Origin: Mycogone perniciosa
Taxonomy: Eukaryota > Ascomycota > Sordariomycetes > Hypocreales > Hypocreaceae
Length of the DNA stretch: 64,000 nt
Assembly (NCBI GenBank): GCA_025331125.1
Contig: JAOALB010000213.1
Location: 1-64,000 of the forward strand
Direction of reading: 5' to 3'
Each line of letters opens with the position of its first letter. Positions within the stretch are counted from its first letter, which is position 1. Position numbers and translations under genes: made by a program. This document shows positions 35,370-45,855 of the stretch, piece by piece. The notes under the pieces are model-generated. The model was not told the DNA's origin. It saw nothing but the letters and a program-made list of their open reading frames with translations, and made no database searches.

Positions 35370-35792
35370 AAGAGTGTTAGGAAAGCTTTAGTATTAGCCC
35401 CGACCTCAATAATGAACTCTGTAATGTGGTGTTGCTCCTTAGCAATGATGCGCGTGACAATGCTGAACCCGCGCCAGATTTCCCATTCCTTCTCCCAGCG
35501 AGGGAGTTCATATGGGCGCTCACCTCAGCACGGCCATCAGCGGTATAGAACTGTTGTAGCCCAAGGGCATTGTCCGGATCATAGGGGTGTTTTACACTGT
35601 AGTAAAGAGAAAGCCGTGGGTTGCAGGCGTGAAAGACTTGCATGGCTGTCGGAGACTCTTGATGTCGAGACCCGGAAGCTCGGATATGATGGACGAGAGA
35701 AGCTCCCAAGGGAGGCAGGTGATGATGCTTTGCAGTGCCCCCAGAGCTTTGAGCTTGGACAACGCAAAGCGACGCTTAGTGCTGGATGGCAT
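35370..35792 (-). pseudogene. F-box protein pseudogene
   Basis: From ATG 35792 the first frame encodes a recognisable F-box: LPWELLSSIISELPGLDIKSLRQ followed by CKSFTPATHGFLFTTV, then a TAA stop. The likeness then moves into a second frame (YYSVKHPYDPDN, near 35520-35600) and a third (EWEIWRGFSIVTRIIAKEQHH, near 35370-35490). Fungal F-box proteins typically continue in this way after the box. At least two frame shifts and a stop separate the parts, so no functional protein is expected. F-box proteins link substrates to SCF ubiquitin ligases. Confidence 0.6.
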
Positions 35793-36082
35793 CGTGGCGG
35801 CTGGTAGGGTAGCAGCCTTGGCTGAGAAGTGGGAGATGCTAAGAACACCTAAATAAACAGGATTGCATAGATTATTTATGATTAGTAATAATGAAGCGGA
35901 GTATTATATTCCTATCTACCTATATGCATGGGAGAAATCTTATCCGCACCATTGAGGATCGCGAGGAGGACACGGCCAAGGACAAATCACGGGGAAGTCA
36001 AACGACAATACCACCCTCCCCTCATCACATTACGTAGATATTAACCCAATGCCAAGCTAGGATGGTTGGGCAATCTTCAATG

Positions 36083-36089
36083 TATAAAA
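36083..36089 (+). promoter_or_regulatory. TATA-like box of the alcohol dehydrogenase gene
   Basis: TATAAAA lies 94 bases upstream of the ATG, followed at once by GGCCAATAGG. The distance suits a fungal core promoter. Confidence 0.5.
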
Positions 36090-36182
36090 AGGCCAATAGG
36101 CTTCGTAGTGAGTGAAATATTAGCGTAATATATCGTCTCAGCTCCTATAGTTATAGTTATCACCACCACTCCACCCCTCACA

Positions 36183-37464
36183 ATGTCGAGCATTCCTCTG
36201 ACCCAAACTGCAGCTACCGTCCCTGTACTTGGCGGTGGCGTCAAATTTGTCCATAATTACCCGGTTCCAAAGCCGGGATACAATGAGGTCTTGGCCAAGG
36301 TGCTTTACTCTGGTGTCTGTTGGAGTGGTGAGCTTAACACTTACACGATATGACACCTTGAAAGGCATCATAATGCTGAAATATTTCTCTGACAGATCTC
36401 CATACACAAGCTGGTACCGCTTCTGATTCCAAAGGCAATCCAATAACAAGACTCAAGCTTCCCCATGTTGGCGGACACGAAGGTGTCGGACGCATCGTCA
36501 CCCTAGGTCCTGGCGTCGACGAGGACATCAAGATCGGCAAATATGTCGGTATCAGATTCGCGAGCCGGATCTGCAGGCGTTGCAACTTCTGCCTGGCTGG
36601 AAAAGAACAACACTGCATTAAGAGCACAAATCATCTGTATCATGAAGACGGCAGCTTCCAGGAGTACATCGCGCTGGACGCGGGCTACCTCACGCTTCTC
36701 CCGGATGACATCGACCCTGTCACCATTGGACCGGTTTTGTGTGCGGGGTTGACAACATACAAGGTTGGATTCAGCAGGTTGACAATGCGTGGCAGTAATT
36801 AATCACGGTTGTCTAGGCCGTCAAGAATGCGAATGTCAAGGCGGGAGACTCCGTTGTCGTTGTTGGAGCTGCTGGTGGGCTGGGTCATTTGGCGGGTAAG
36901 TTTATGGCCTAACAGCAAAAGAACCCATATCATACATGAGAGGAATCCTAACCATCTTATCTTCTTCTAGTCCAATATGCTCTGGCACAAGGAGCTGTAG
37001 TGTGTGGTGTGGATGGAGGCTCCGAAAAGGGTAAGTTTGTCAAGTCACTCGGTGCAACCAGTTACGTCGACTTCAAGACCACGCCCGACCTCATTCAAAA
37101 GGTACGCGAGATTACAGATGGTGGCGCCGATGCTGTCATCGTAACAGTTGCAAATGCCAAAGCTTTCTCCCAGGCTGCGGACATGCTCAAGGTCGGCGGG
37201 ACACTCAGTTGTGTGGGCATTCCACCAGGAAAGGCCTTTCTTGAGACCCCAATCAGCGCCATTGTGACCAAGGGTCTGCATATAACAGGAAACTTGGTGG
37301 GCTCTCTCAAAGACTGTATGGAGGCTGTTGACCTTGTTCGACGGGGAGTCGTAAAGCCAAGGGTTACCCTTCGTCCCTTTGAGGACCTCCCTGCTGTATA
37401 TGATGAGCTTGAAAATGGGGACGTTCTGGGGCGAGTTGTGCTCAAAATTGCCAAGGATGAATAG
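36183..37464 (+). CDS. zinc-dependent alcohol dehydrogenase (yeast ADH type)
   Basis: Four exons, 36183-36327, 36396-36763, 36817-36895 and 36971-37464, encode 361 residues. Junctions restore SGVCWS-DLHTQAG, GLTTYK-AVKNANVKAGD and GGLGHLA-VQYALAQGA. Zinc ligands are the Cys in GVCWSD, the His/Glu in GGHEGVG and the structural site CRRCNFCLAGKEQHC. The NAD-binding motif is VVVGAAGGLG. The length and the CWSD motif fit the tetrameric yeast-type ADH family, which reduces aldehydes or oxidises primary alcohols in the cytosol. It is transcribed away from the Zn2Cys6 regulator. With a PLP decarboxylase next door it could reduce an aldehyde derived from an amine, but no amine oxidase is seen here. 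Confidence 0.93.
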
Positions 37465-38030
37465 GATGCTAGATAGTAAGCTTAGAAGTACCTTCCTTCT
37501 ATCTGCCTAGTCTCTTGCTTCACTCTTAAGCAAAGGATCCAACAAAATGTCTTCGTTCTCTTCGCTTCACAAATTGCACCCCGCACACCAGCGTGGCATC
37601 TTCAATGCCTCATCCAACAACGTCGAAATAACCTCAAAAGTCACACAGAAAGCTAAAGCCTGCCCTGTGGGGCTTCTGGATATGCAAATCCTTGAAATGT
37701 GTCTTGGAGAAGATTTTCTTGAGGCCCTCTCGCCGGGTCGGCCCCGAACCCCAACTCTGGTGATCTTCGAGCTTACTCTAGCGGCAGTTTCACGTTGGCG
37801 CAACAGCACCTTTCCCATTTACTAAGGTAACTTATGAGGGAACATCTGATTTTCTTGTGGAAGTTACATGCCTGATTGTGCATGAAGGGCGGGTTGTGCA
37901 TCACTCGAGCCATCACAACTTACTGTGGGGAAAAAAATGTATCTAAGCATGTCTAACTTTTTGTAATGTTATATGTATGTACCCATAGCTCTCTCGGTTA
38001 TGTATCATCGTGGTCCTTGTTTCTCCTCTC
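37465..38030. other. convergent 3' region, nothing firmly recognised
   Basis: It lies between the stop codons of the dehydrogenase and the decarboxylase. A 92-codon frame at 37547-37825 (plus) begins ATGTCTTCGTTC but has no recognisable domain. An overlapping minus frame is equally long, so neither is called. Confidence 0.5.
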
Positions 38031-39461
38031 TTACACTATTTCTAGTGCTCTCGCAACTTCATCAACCCTCTTGATAACATTTGTCATTCCTTCCATACTG
38101 AGTGAAGGGCTGATGGCGCAGATCCGAAGCACCACTCTGCCATTCAGTTTCGTCGTCAAAATACCAGCAATATCTTCCGCAAGAAGCCTTCTGGAAATAT
38201 CTGAGTTCAGTTCATCGCACTCCTCTACTGTTTTCCCTTGTGGCACGAATCGGAACGTCAGGATCGCCAGACTAGCAGCGCTCGTGATTTCCCAGTCCGG
38301 CAGCTTTTCTAATGCTTCCTGAGCCTTCTCAGCAAGAGAGAATCCGTTGTCGATCATCTTTCCAAGGGTCTCAACTCCAAGGACACGGAGGGTAAACCAC
38401 AGTTTCATAGCCCGAGCGGGTCGTGTCAATTCAATGCCTGAGTTCCAGAAATTTGGCACTTCTTCGTCCTCGCCTGCGTCGCGGAGGTAATCCCCATCGT
38501 TGGTGAAGCTTTGTAGCAAGTGATATTTATCCCGGACGAGCACGATGCCGCAACTGTATGTCTGAAATAACCATTTGTGGGCATCCCATGCCATGCTATC
38601 CACGTGGCAGAGCTCCTTCGTGAGGTGGCTATGAGAAGCAGAAAGTGAAGCTGATGCCCCATACGCACCATCTGCGTGTAGCCACAAGCCTTCCTTTTTG
38701 CATACCTCTGAGAGTTCCAAGAGAGGATCAATCGTGCCTGTATTGGTTGTCCCGCACGTCGCAACGACAACGAAAGGGATTAATCCAGCCTCTTTGTCCG
38801 CACGTATTGTTTCAGCCAGCAGTTTGGGTTGGAATTTGAGATTCTTGTCCGTTGGTAATCGCCGAATCTGTTCCCTCGAAAACCCGGTAATACGCAGAGC
38901 TTTGAGAACAGAATGATGGGTCAAATCAGTCAAATAGGCAACGCCGAGAGATTGTTTTCCAGGTGGGATAATACGATCACGAGCCAACACCATTGCCGTA
39001 AGATTGGCCATCGACCCTCCAGACACGAACAGACCGCCAGCCGTTGAGGGTAAGCCGACACGTGAGGCGAGCCATTCCACCAGGGTTTTCTCAACCTTGC
39101 CGGGGCCAGAACCTTGTATTCTAGAGCCAGCAAATGTATTAAAGGCACTTGCAAGGGCGTCTCCCAGCCAGGAATAAGGTGATACCGGTGACGGCACAAA
39201 TGCCATGAAGTGAGGGTGGTTCATTCGTATCCGATGGTCACAGATGGTGAACATCTCCTCTATGGCTTGCTCGACGGGAGTAGCAGGGCCAGGGGTACTC
39301 ATTTGGTGGAATAAGTCGTAATCCGCACGTTGTGGAATCTTGTTAAGCGGTCCATCGCCAACATTCTGCGTTGTATTCACAAGACGGTCGAGGACCGCAT
39401 GCAAAGAGGAGCAGACGTTATGAAGTTCATCTTGCTGAGCAGCATCTTGGGTGGGTTCCAT
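38031..39461 (-). CDS. PLP-dependent group II decarboxylase (aromatic amino-acid decarboxylase-like)
   Basis: A single exon of 476 residues starting MEPTQDAAQQ. The fold is that of pyridoxal-phosphate decarboxylases: NHPHFMAFVPSP (about 81-92), the cofactor-phosphate loop GGSMANLTA (148-156), the His stacking on the cofactor in LTHHSVLKA (182-183) and HADGAYGAS with Asp264. The cofactor lysine is in WDAHKWLF (Lys296). The family removes CO2 from aromatic amino acids or glutamate-like substrates to give amines; substrate cannot be read from the sequence. HADGAYG replaces the usual HVDAAW/Y, a small difference near the cofactor. It is convergent with the dehydrogenase and divergent from the HD-domain gene, forming the centre of the accessory block. 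Confidence 0.9.
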   Translation of the reverse strand: MEPTQDAAQQDELHNVCSSLHAVLDRLVNTTQNVGDGPLNKIPQRADYDLFHQMSTPGPATPVEQAIEEMFTICDHRIRMNHPHFMAFVPSPVSPYSWLGDALASAFNTFAGSRIQGSGPGKVEKTLVEWLASRVGLPSTAGGLFVSGGSMANLTAMVLARDRIIPPGKQSLGVAYLTDLTHHSVLKALRITGFSREQIRRLPTDKNLKFQPKLLAETIRADKEAGLIPFVVVATCGTTNTGTIDPLLELSEVCKKEGLWLHADGAYGASASLSASHSHLTKELCHVDSMAWDAHKWLFQTYSCGIVLVRDKYHLLQSFTNDGDYLRDAGEDEEVPNFWNSGIELTRPARAMKLWFTLRVLGVETLGKMIDNGFSLAEKAQEALEKLPDWEITSAASLAILTFRFVPQGKTVEECDELNSDISRRLLAEDIAGILTTKLNGRVVLRICAISPSLSMEGMTNVIKRVDEVARALEIV

Positions 39462-40292
39462 CGTTTAAACCTTGTGGCCTCCGAAGGCTCCTTTCTCAGA
39501 ACAGTCAATTGAAGAGGTGAAGTGAATGAATATTCCTACACAGACCGACTTGCGAAGTTTACATTGTGGATTGCAGTTTTCGGCTGGCTTGCGGAGAATT
39601 TGCCGCAGAAATCGGGCGATGTCGCATAATTAGCCAACTACTCCTCCATACTTGGCGCTGTGATAGTATAGATTACGTATGAGCTAACATATAACGAGAT
39701 AAGTTGTCGTCTATTAGGAAGTATTCTACGGAGTACAACTGACTCTATGTAGGAAACTGTATTTTTTACTACATGCACTTCATAGTAGTAGTATTTTTAT
39801 ACATTCTAATTGGTAGGTCAGACCATAACTTCCTCGCCTAAAGAATGGAAATGAAGAATGCGAGAATAGCCTACTAATAATAAACTCAGGTTGTCGCTGA
39901 ATAGCGCCGTATGGGTGGATCAATGCAATCTTTCTGGCGCTCGCAGTGGGCCTTCACTCAAGTCTCAACATCACGATCGTCAACTGATAGATAAAATAAC
40001 TTAAGGGGTCGGCCATAGTATCACTCTGAGAGTGTCCGAGTTCACACATATAAAGAGATGATACCGATAGCTATTCGTCTGGGCAGTTTTAACATCCTGT
40101 CTGGATTTCTCCGTAGCTGGCTTGCTTATCATAAGTACCAATGGTCATCCATCATTTACAACCCCGCGCGCCCTTCATTCGACATGGCGCCCTTCAACAC
40201 GCGAGCCATATCATGGGTAACGCTCTATAAGAACTCCACGTGAAGGCCTTAGGAAACACAGTCAACACGATTAATTACTACTGCACTTCGAT
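39462..40292. other. divergent promoter region between decarboxylase and HD-domain genes
   Basis: AT-rich, with a TACGGAGT core at 39727 and CATAGTAGTAGTATTTTTATA near 39780. A short upstream frame (40058-40243, plus) precedes the HD gene; it has no domain and may be part of the 5' leader. Confidence 0.5.
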
Positions 40293-40982
40293 ATGTGCCA
40301 GCTTCATGAATCTTCATCAGTTGGGACGGGCTCGTTGAGTTCGGCTGCCTTGTCTTTGGTGCCTTCTCATCCCGCCGCTCAAGAAGCCCTTGCTATGGCC
40401 AAGTCCTCGGTTCCGGCTTCCATCTTCAACCACAGCTTCCGGACATATATATATGCCCAGGCTCTTGCGAATGAGCCATCAGCGGCGGCAGCCGAATTCA
40501 CAAGCTCCCTGGCCTCCGTTTCCGTCAAGCCGCACGTACTCTTCGTTGCTTGCATCCTACACGATCTGGGCGTCAACGAGAAATATGATGACCACTCCGA
40601 ACGATTTGAGGTTTGCGGTGCCGATGAAGCTGTCCGGCTGCTAAAGAAGCACGGAGAGAGCGACACAACTGTGCGCGAGGCCTGGCTGGCTATGACGCTA
40701 CACACTTCCCCCGGCATCTCCGAACATCTCGGCGGTGTTGCACAGGCTGTTCGGCTAGCAATTAGAACTGAGTTTGGTACATGCAATACAGCCAAGGTGC
40801 CACTGTCGGAAGAAGCGAAGAGGATCATCCGTGATGAGCTACCACGTCTAGAAATTAAGAAGGATTTAAGAAATGCAATTGTTCGCCAGGCGATGAGGAA
40901 CCAGTGTAAGGCGCCTGAATTGTCATGGCCAGGTCTTCTGCTGCGGGCAAAAGAGGAGAATCCAGAAACAGAGGTATTCTAA
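40293..40982 (+). CDS. HD-domain protein, cyanamide hydratase-like
   Basis: A single exon of 229 residues starting MCQLHESSS. HD-superfamily metal ligands are visible: His47 in FNHSFRTYIYA, His90-Asp91 in CILHDLG, and later His137 in MTLHTSPGI. The arrangement HSxR...ILHDLG...LHTSPGI matches the cyanamide hydratase family (fungal Cah, yeast Ddi2/Ddi3), which hydrates cyanamide to urea using zinc. Many fungal homologues have unknown substrates, and some sit in metabolite clusters. There is no signal peptide. It is divergent from the decarboxylase, sharing an 831-base upstream region. Confidence 0.85.
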   Translation: MCQLHESSSVGTGSLSSAALSLVPSHPAAQEALAMAKSSVPASIFNHSFRTYIYAQALANEPSAAAAEFTSSLASVSVKPHVLFVACILHDLGVNEKYDDHSERFEVCGADEAVRLLKKHGESDTTVREAWLAMTLHTSPGISEHLGGVAQAVRLAIRTEFGTCNTAKVPLSEEAKRIIRDELPRLEIKKDLRNAIVRQAMRNQCKAPELSWPGLLLRAKEENPETEVF

Positions 40983-41876
40983 GAACAGAATTCACATTTC
41001 GAATTGACAATAAGCGGCAACAAGAGGTTTCATGGAATGGAAATGATGGGGAAAGCCATGCTCATGGGGCTGGGACTAACAACAGCGGACGTGGAACTGA
41101 ACCTTCTGAATTACCAGTGCGACTATTGTAGCCATACATTGATAGAGAACATCGAGAGTTCTTAGCAAAGGGCACATCTTGCTGTTGCAGCTTGAGTTGT
41201 TTCTATGATAATACGGCGCTACTGCAATTGCGTGGAACCCCGAGAACAAAAAATGGCAAAAAAGGAGAGAAAAGAAGCGACCACGCCAGGAGTCGAACCT
41301 GGAATCTCTAGAGAAGGTGTTTTGATAACCGAAATCTAGCGCCTTAGCCATTAGGCCACGCGGCCGATTATATCTGACGCTCTCAGTAAAAGACTCAAGA
41401 GTCGTTTGCGCATCAGAGTAGTAGCAGCATGTGGAAAGATGTGATGTGAGTGAAAGCTGCGCAAGATAAGATGTGTTACAGTTAAGGATAAATGCAGTTT
41501 GAAATTTCGATTATTTAATAGGGTAGGCCTGAAGTGTTGAATACAGACGAATGGATCTATAATGGCCTATAAAAATGAATGTGAACATGAATGTGCACAC
41601 AAATGGGATGAGATAGCCTCCATCGGCAGAACGACCACACCCAAATGTGCCGCTAGATTATTATATGCTGCCCATCTCCTTATACATTTTAGAGGATTTA
41701 ATATTAATGATAAACTATATGCTTGCACCACGCTATAAAAAACATGTCGCTATTATGCCAAGGAAAAACAGAGGGGATAGAGGTCGCTGTGGTATTGCCC
41801 CTGGTTGGGCAGTCAAAAAAGTGAATAGTAACAACAAGAGTATATAAAAAGAAAAGGGGAATGGAAAGAATGGCTT
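40983..41876. other. intergenic region holding the tRNA-Arg gene
   Basis: Apart from the tRNA, nothing is recognised. The stretch 41500-41876 next to the transporter stop is AT-rich. Confidence 0.6.
41278..41365 (-). tRNA. tRNA-Arg (anticodon TCG) with a 15-base intron
   Basis: Read on the minus strand from 41365, GGCCGCG pairs with CGTGGTC to form the acceptor stem, with discriminator G at 41278. The D-arm is GCC-TAATGGCTAA-GGC. The anticodon stem is CTAGA/TCTAG with loop TT-TCG-G and C38. The T-arm is CCAGG-TTCGACT-CCTGG. A 15-base intron (41314-41328) sits between positions 37 and 38, the canonical place for nuclear tRNA introns. The anticodon at 41330-41332 is TCG, reading CGA arginine codons. 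Confidence 0.9.
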
Positions 41877-43247
41877 TCAATGATCCTCGACATCCTCGTC
41901 TCGTCCAGGATACATAATGTCTTGGACAAGGACAGCTCGGATGTGGTTGACGAGGACAAACGCATAGATGATGAACATTACAATGCTCATACCGGTTGTC
42001 ACCCAGAGTACGGGCTCACTTCCAAGCTCCCTCCCAATAGAGATAGTAGCCAGCGTGAAGCCCGTGTTGGGGAATACCATCGCCCACCAGCCTAGGTGGA
42101 AGTATTTCGGTGGTGATGATATAACAGCAACAATGGCAATACCGAACCACCATAGGCTCAAAGCCCAGAGGAAGACTGCGGCTGTAATAGCCATGATTCT
42201 TATCACGTTTTTGTCGACGAACATGGCATCAGCACCATCCGGAATGGCTCTGGCCATGCCAATGAGGGCCAGTGTCGTGAAGGCAGGAGGGCCGACACAC
42301 ATGAACAGACCGGGTCGGTGCTCGCGGTTCGGGAGGCCAAACTGCATCAGGCGGCCAATCATGTGAGCATACATCATCACAGCAACAGAAATTCCGAGGC
42401 CTTGACACGTAAGGCCTGCAATGATGATTGGCATGGCGGAGATTTCTGGTTGTGTGTCTGCAATGACGGACGCGATCGTTCCCGAAAGCATAATTGGGAA
42501 GATAGGGAGGATCCATGTTGGCATCATGGTCTGTAAGCCAAAGCTATGGGCTGCGAAGACATAGCTGTATTGCCCAATAGCTAGAAGTGCTGTGGCAGCG
42601 ACGTAAGCCCAGAACGCAGTCTGAATAGCCCACTTTAGCTGGGAATTATTCGGCGGGATAGCATATCTTTCCGTACTCGTGATAAGAGTCGCAACGGAGA
42701 GGAAGAATGTGGGCAGGAAGAAGCCCTCACGGGGGTGCTTCACGGAGCGGGCTAGGGATCCAGGGTGGAAGAAGAATCGGCTCAGCATTGTCAGAGTAAT
42801 GAGTGAAAATATGATGACGTTGAGAATGTATACAATCAACCCAATGGTCCATAGACCAGGGAATTGATATGGTTGTGCGAATACGAGCAGGGCGAGGCCT
42901 CCCGTACTCATCGGAAGTGTGTACCATGCCCATGTGAAGTGATGAAGCCGCTCTCGTAAGGACAACTTGGGTCGGTTTGGATCGTAGACATCGATAACAG
43001 AGGATGTAGATTGCCTTTTCCCGCCGCCATTGGCCCGTTGCTTCTCAGGAACAGGTGTGTTGGTACGAGTCATATCATCATCAGATGGTGTTCGATGGTG
43101 CCCGCTGAGGTCGAAGCTGACCTGACCCTTCTCGGCCGTTGAAATGTCGAAACGTGGGACATTCTTGGAAACGAACGAGCCCGTGGAGTTCCTCCTCGTG
43201 GGCGCACGGGAGTCTATCCAAGAAGATAACGGGATCATATCGGACAT
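41877..43247 (-). CDS. Mae1/TDT-family transporter (C4-dicarboxylate or sulfite efflux)
   Basis: A single exon of 456 residues. About 100 residues of disordered Ser/Thr-rich N-terminus precede the family start LRERLHHFTWAWYTLPMSTGGLALLVF. About ten membrane helices follow, including IPIFPIMLSGTIASVIADTQPE-like segments (here WILPIFPIMLSGTIASV) and PPAFTTLALIGMA. The telurite-resistance/dicarboxylate transporter family includes the malate permease Mae1 of fission yeast and the sulfite pump Ssu1. FTWAWYTLPMSTGG is closer to Mae1 by memory. The long N-terminal tail with Ser/Thr-Pro sites may be regulatory. It acts at the plasma membrane. Confidence 0.87.
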   Translation of the reverse strand: MSDMIPLSSWIDSRAPTRRNSTGSFVSKNVPRFDISTAEKGQVSFDLSGHHRTPSDDDMTRTNTPVPEKQRANGGGKRQSTSSVIDVYDPNRPKLSLRERLHHFTWAWYTLPMSTGGLALLVFAQPYQFPGLWTIGLIVYILNVIIFSLITLTMLSRFFFHPGSLARSVKHPREGFFLPTFFLSVATLITSTERYAIPPNNSQLKWAIQTAFWAYVAATALLAIGQYSYVFAAHSFGLQTMMPTWILPIFPIMLSGTIASVIADTQPEISAMPIIIAGLTCQGLGISVAVMMYAHMIGRLMQFGLPNREHRPGLFMCVGPPAFTTLALIGMARAIPDGADAMFVDKNVIRIMAITAAVFLWALSLWWFGIAIVAVISSPPKYFHLGWWAMVFPNTGFTLATISIGRELGSEPVLWVTTGMSIVMFIIYAFVLVNHIRAVLVQDIMYPGRDEDVEDH

Positions 43248-45855
43248 TGTAGTGAAAGGTGCACGTAAATGTCACGCCCGGTGACCTGATTTTGGAAAGA
43301 AAACGGCGAGAAAGGTTTAGAACAAAACCTTGTAAATAGAAGAAGGGGAAAGGGAAGATGTTTGGCATGTGGAAATCTCGACCAAGCACTCTCTGCGCGT
43401 CTTGAACTGCCTTCATATCCATCAACCACGGCCTCTTTCTCTGCCTTTGGGCCGCAACGGAGAACCCAAACTCGTATAACTCCTGAATCTTGCTCCTTCC
43501 AAGCCCCCATGGGTCCACGAGTAAGGAAAACAAGCTGACGCAACGAGGTGCCCAGACATCGCAGCACCGGCAATTTTGCTGGACTGCTCCGCCACGGGAA
43601 GCCCACCCTTGGGCTCAATTTAGGGCAAGTTGATGAAGATCGTCGCTTGTCCAGAGATAAGGACCCGGTCTTGGCATGTAAAATCCTTTCCTGGCCTCAC
43701 ATATCACTGCCATCGGTGTTTAGAAGGCCCGGCAGTGGTTGCAGATGGTTCCCTTGTTGCTCTATGTGTGGCCCGTGCCAGCCGGGGCTTGGCTTGACGG
43801 TGACCCGGCCCCGAGTCCGGCACTTGCACCGTCATTTTGCGTCGAGCCCACCAATCGGGGGTTTATCAAGGGCCTGCCAAGGATACCAAGATACACTTTC
43901 TACCCTATTGAAAAAAAATCTGCCAAGGGAGCCTAAGGGGAATACATTGGTGGTAGAATTGGATGGAGATAGGAACGCCTTTCTTCTGCCCCATGTCGTA
44001 ACACAGCCATAGTAGTGTTCGTAATCCAAGAGGCTGCCAGAACGGTTTCTTCCATACATGATGTTTTGCTGTAAGACATGCTCCACTAATGATGAAACGG
44101 GCAAGTTTGATGACTCCGGTGAGATTGGCTATGGGCATGGGTGCTGATTAGTGCTTCCAAGGAAATCGCTAGATCCGTATTGCGATTTGCAACCCGTTTT
44201 GTTGTTCCGCTCTGTTGGTTTCAAGGGGGTTCTAAAAAAAACGAAGTGCCAGTGGTAATAGAACGCGCAATATCGGAGGTACATCGCGTGCGAGGCAGTA
44301 TCTCCGTCCCATCGTGGCTCGTCAGAGTTTGTCCAACGCTCTTGTCAAACATACCAGTAATGTCGTCGATCGCGACAAGATAGCAACCTAAGGAACAACA
44401 ATATTGCGGAGCATCATACTTCTGAGCAGCCCGATCTCAACTGAGGCAGTGCCAACCACAGCCTGGCAAATGAACACGCAAACAGCAGGTAATATAAGGG
44501 AACAACACGCACCTGTCCACCATAGGTCTTGTTTGCAGGAGGGAACATTCTTCGAGGATGGCTTGCTTACGAACCGGGACGCCACAACGGGCAGTCGGCC
44601 AAACTAGTAAAGCCCAACCAAACGAATCATCCAGGGGCTGCGGGCAAAAAATACGGAACTTGGCAGACGTGGAGGCGAAAGAATTCAGCAGACCGCCAGC
44701 AAGCAAGTGAACACAGCCGGGGGTAACGGGTCGAATCTGTCGACAACACATTCCGTCTCGTCGCCATCACTGTCATTGACCAGTCAGTCGGATAAGACAA
44801 ACCCACAGGTCCGCATCAGCGACGAAGTTTGAACAGTTAAGCTGCGATACGACGTGACACTTGACCGCGACCTTAGCTCTTGTTTCATTCAACGTTATCT
44901 TACTCACCGGCTGCTCGCTCACGGATCCAGCGGTTGCCATTTCGCATCCTAGAGAGGCTTCTCTCATAGTGAGACTTCCTGTTTAGATTTCGTATGCCAT
45001 CTGTGCCCAACTATGCCCTCTCTGCTGTGGTATAGATGAGAAATATTGGATCAGGAATATCTCGACTGGTCGGTCGTATGGCACCGGTGTCACACTCAGC
45101 CTGTAAGATCTGAGATCTGTTACCCGGGCGTTTTTGTTCCGCCGACTCCATCTATTACTCAGTCGACTTCCATGAATTTTTGGTAAGCGGACGAGTGAGA
45201 CCGGTTTTCATTTCGGGCAAACTTGGAAAAAGAGACCTTTTTCCAGCGCTCTTTCAACGACACTCATAGCTTTACCGCCAAATCTCAAGACACTGTCGCC
45301 GAATCAGAAACCAGAGACTTGGTAGGCGATCTAGACCTCGTACCTTGGAGTTTGCTCTTCTCGAAGGTGGCCTTTCAATCTAGGAAATGCAGGGTTGATG
45401 AATGCTGCCCCTAAAGCGGAACGTCTGGTGCTGACGGAGATGCCCTCTTGGGCACAGAGACATGTTTCAAATACTGCCTGATCTTCGAATACGTGAATTC
45501 GAGAAGTATAGGCTAGGAACCAGCAAGGGAAAGAGATCAGAGACCACGTGTGGCTGTAGTTTTCGGGCTCGCCCATAGCAAAGTTGGCATTTAACAGTGG
45601 TGCAACCCCCCTGAGTAAGGCTTATAGTGTTGAGTGTGCTCCATAGAAGCAATTTCAATGGAATACTAATTGTGAATTGTGATAAAGAAAACGAAGCTTC
45701 CTTGGTCAACATTCCTAACGGGCAGTGAACCCCACCACCAAGCTGCTTAGTAACACCGACTAAATTGCCCCTCACCCCTTGGCACTCAACGCGTCAAACG
45801 CGTCTTCCGCAACATCTGGGCAACAGTAAAAACGCATCAAGACCAGCTTCCTACC
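43248..45855. other. 2.6 kb gene-poor divergent region
   Basis: This is the shared upstream region of the Mae1-like transporter and thymidylate synthase. Frames at 43548-44012, 44404-44751 and 45467-45775 overlap each other on both strands and resemble nothing known. No motif cores were seen here. Confidence 0.55.

Larger units (their letters stand above)
34458..36182. other. gene-poor stretch with F-box relic
   Basis: This separates the transcription factor from the divergently transcribed alcohol dehydrogenase. It holds the F-box relic (35370-35792), an unidentified frame (34860-35159) and an AT-rich promoter next to the dehydrogenase. Confidence 0.6.

Noticed and set aside
29394..40982. 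Classical secondary-metabolite gene cluster
   Set aside because: No polyketide synthase, peptide synthetase, terpene cyclase or prenyltransferase is present in the window, so only a looser accessory neighbourhood is claimed.
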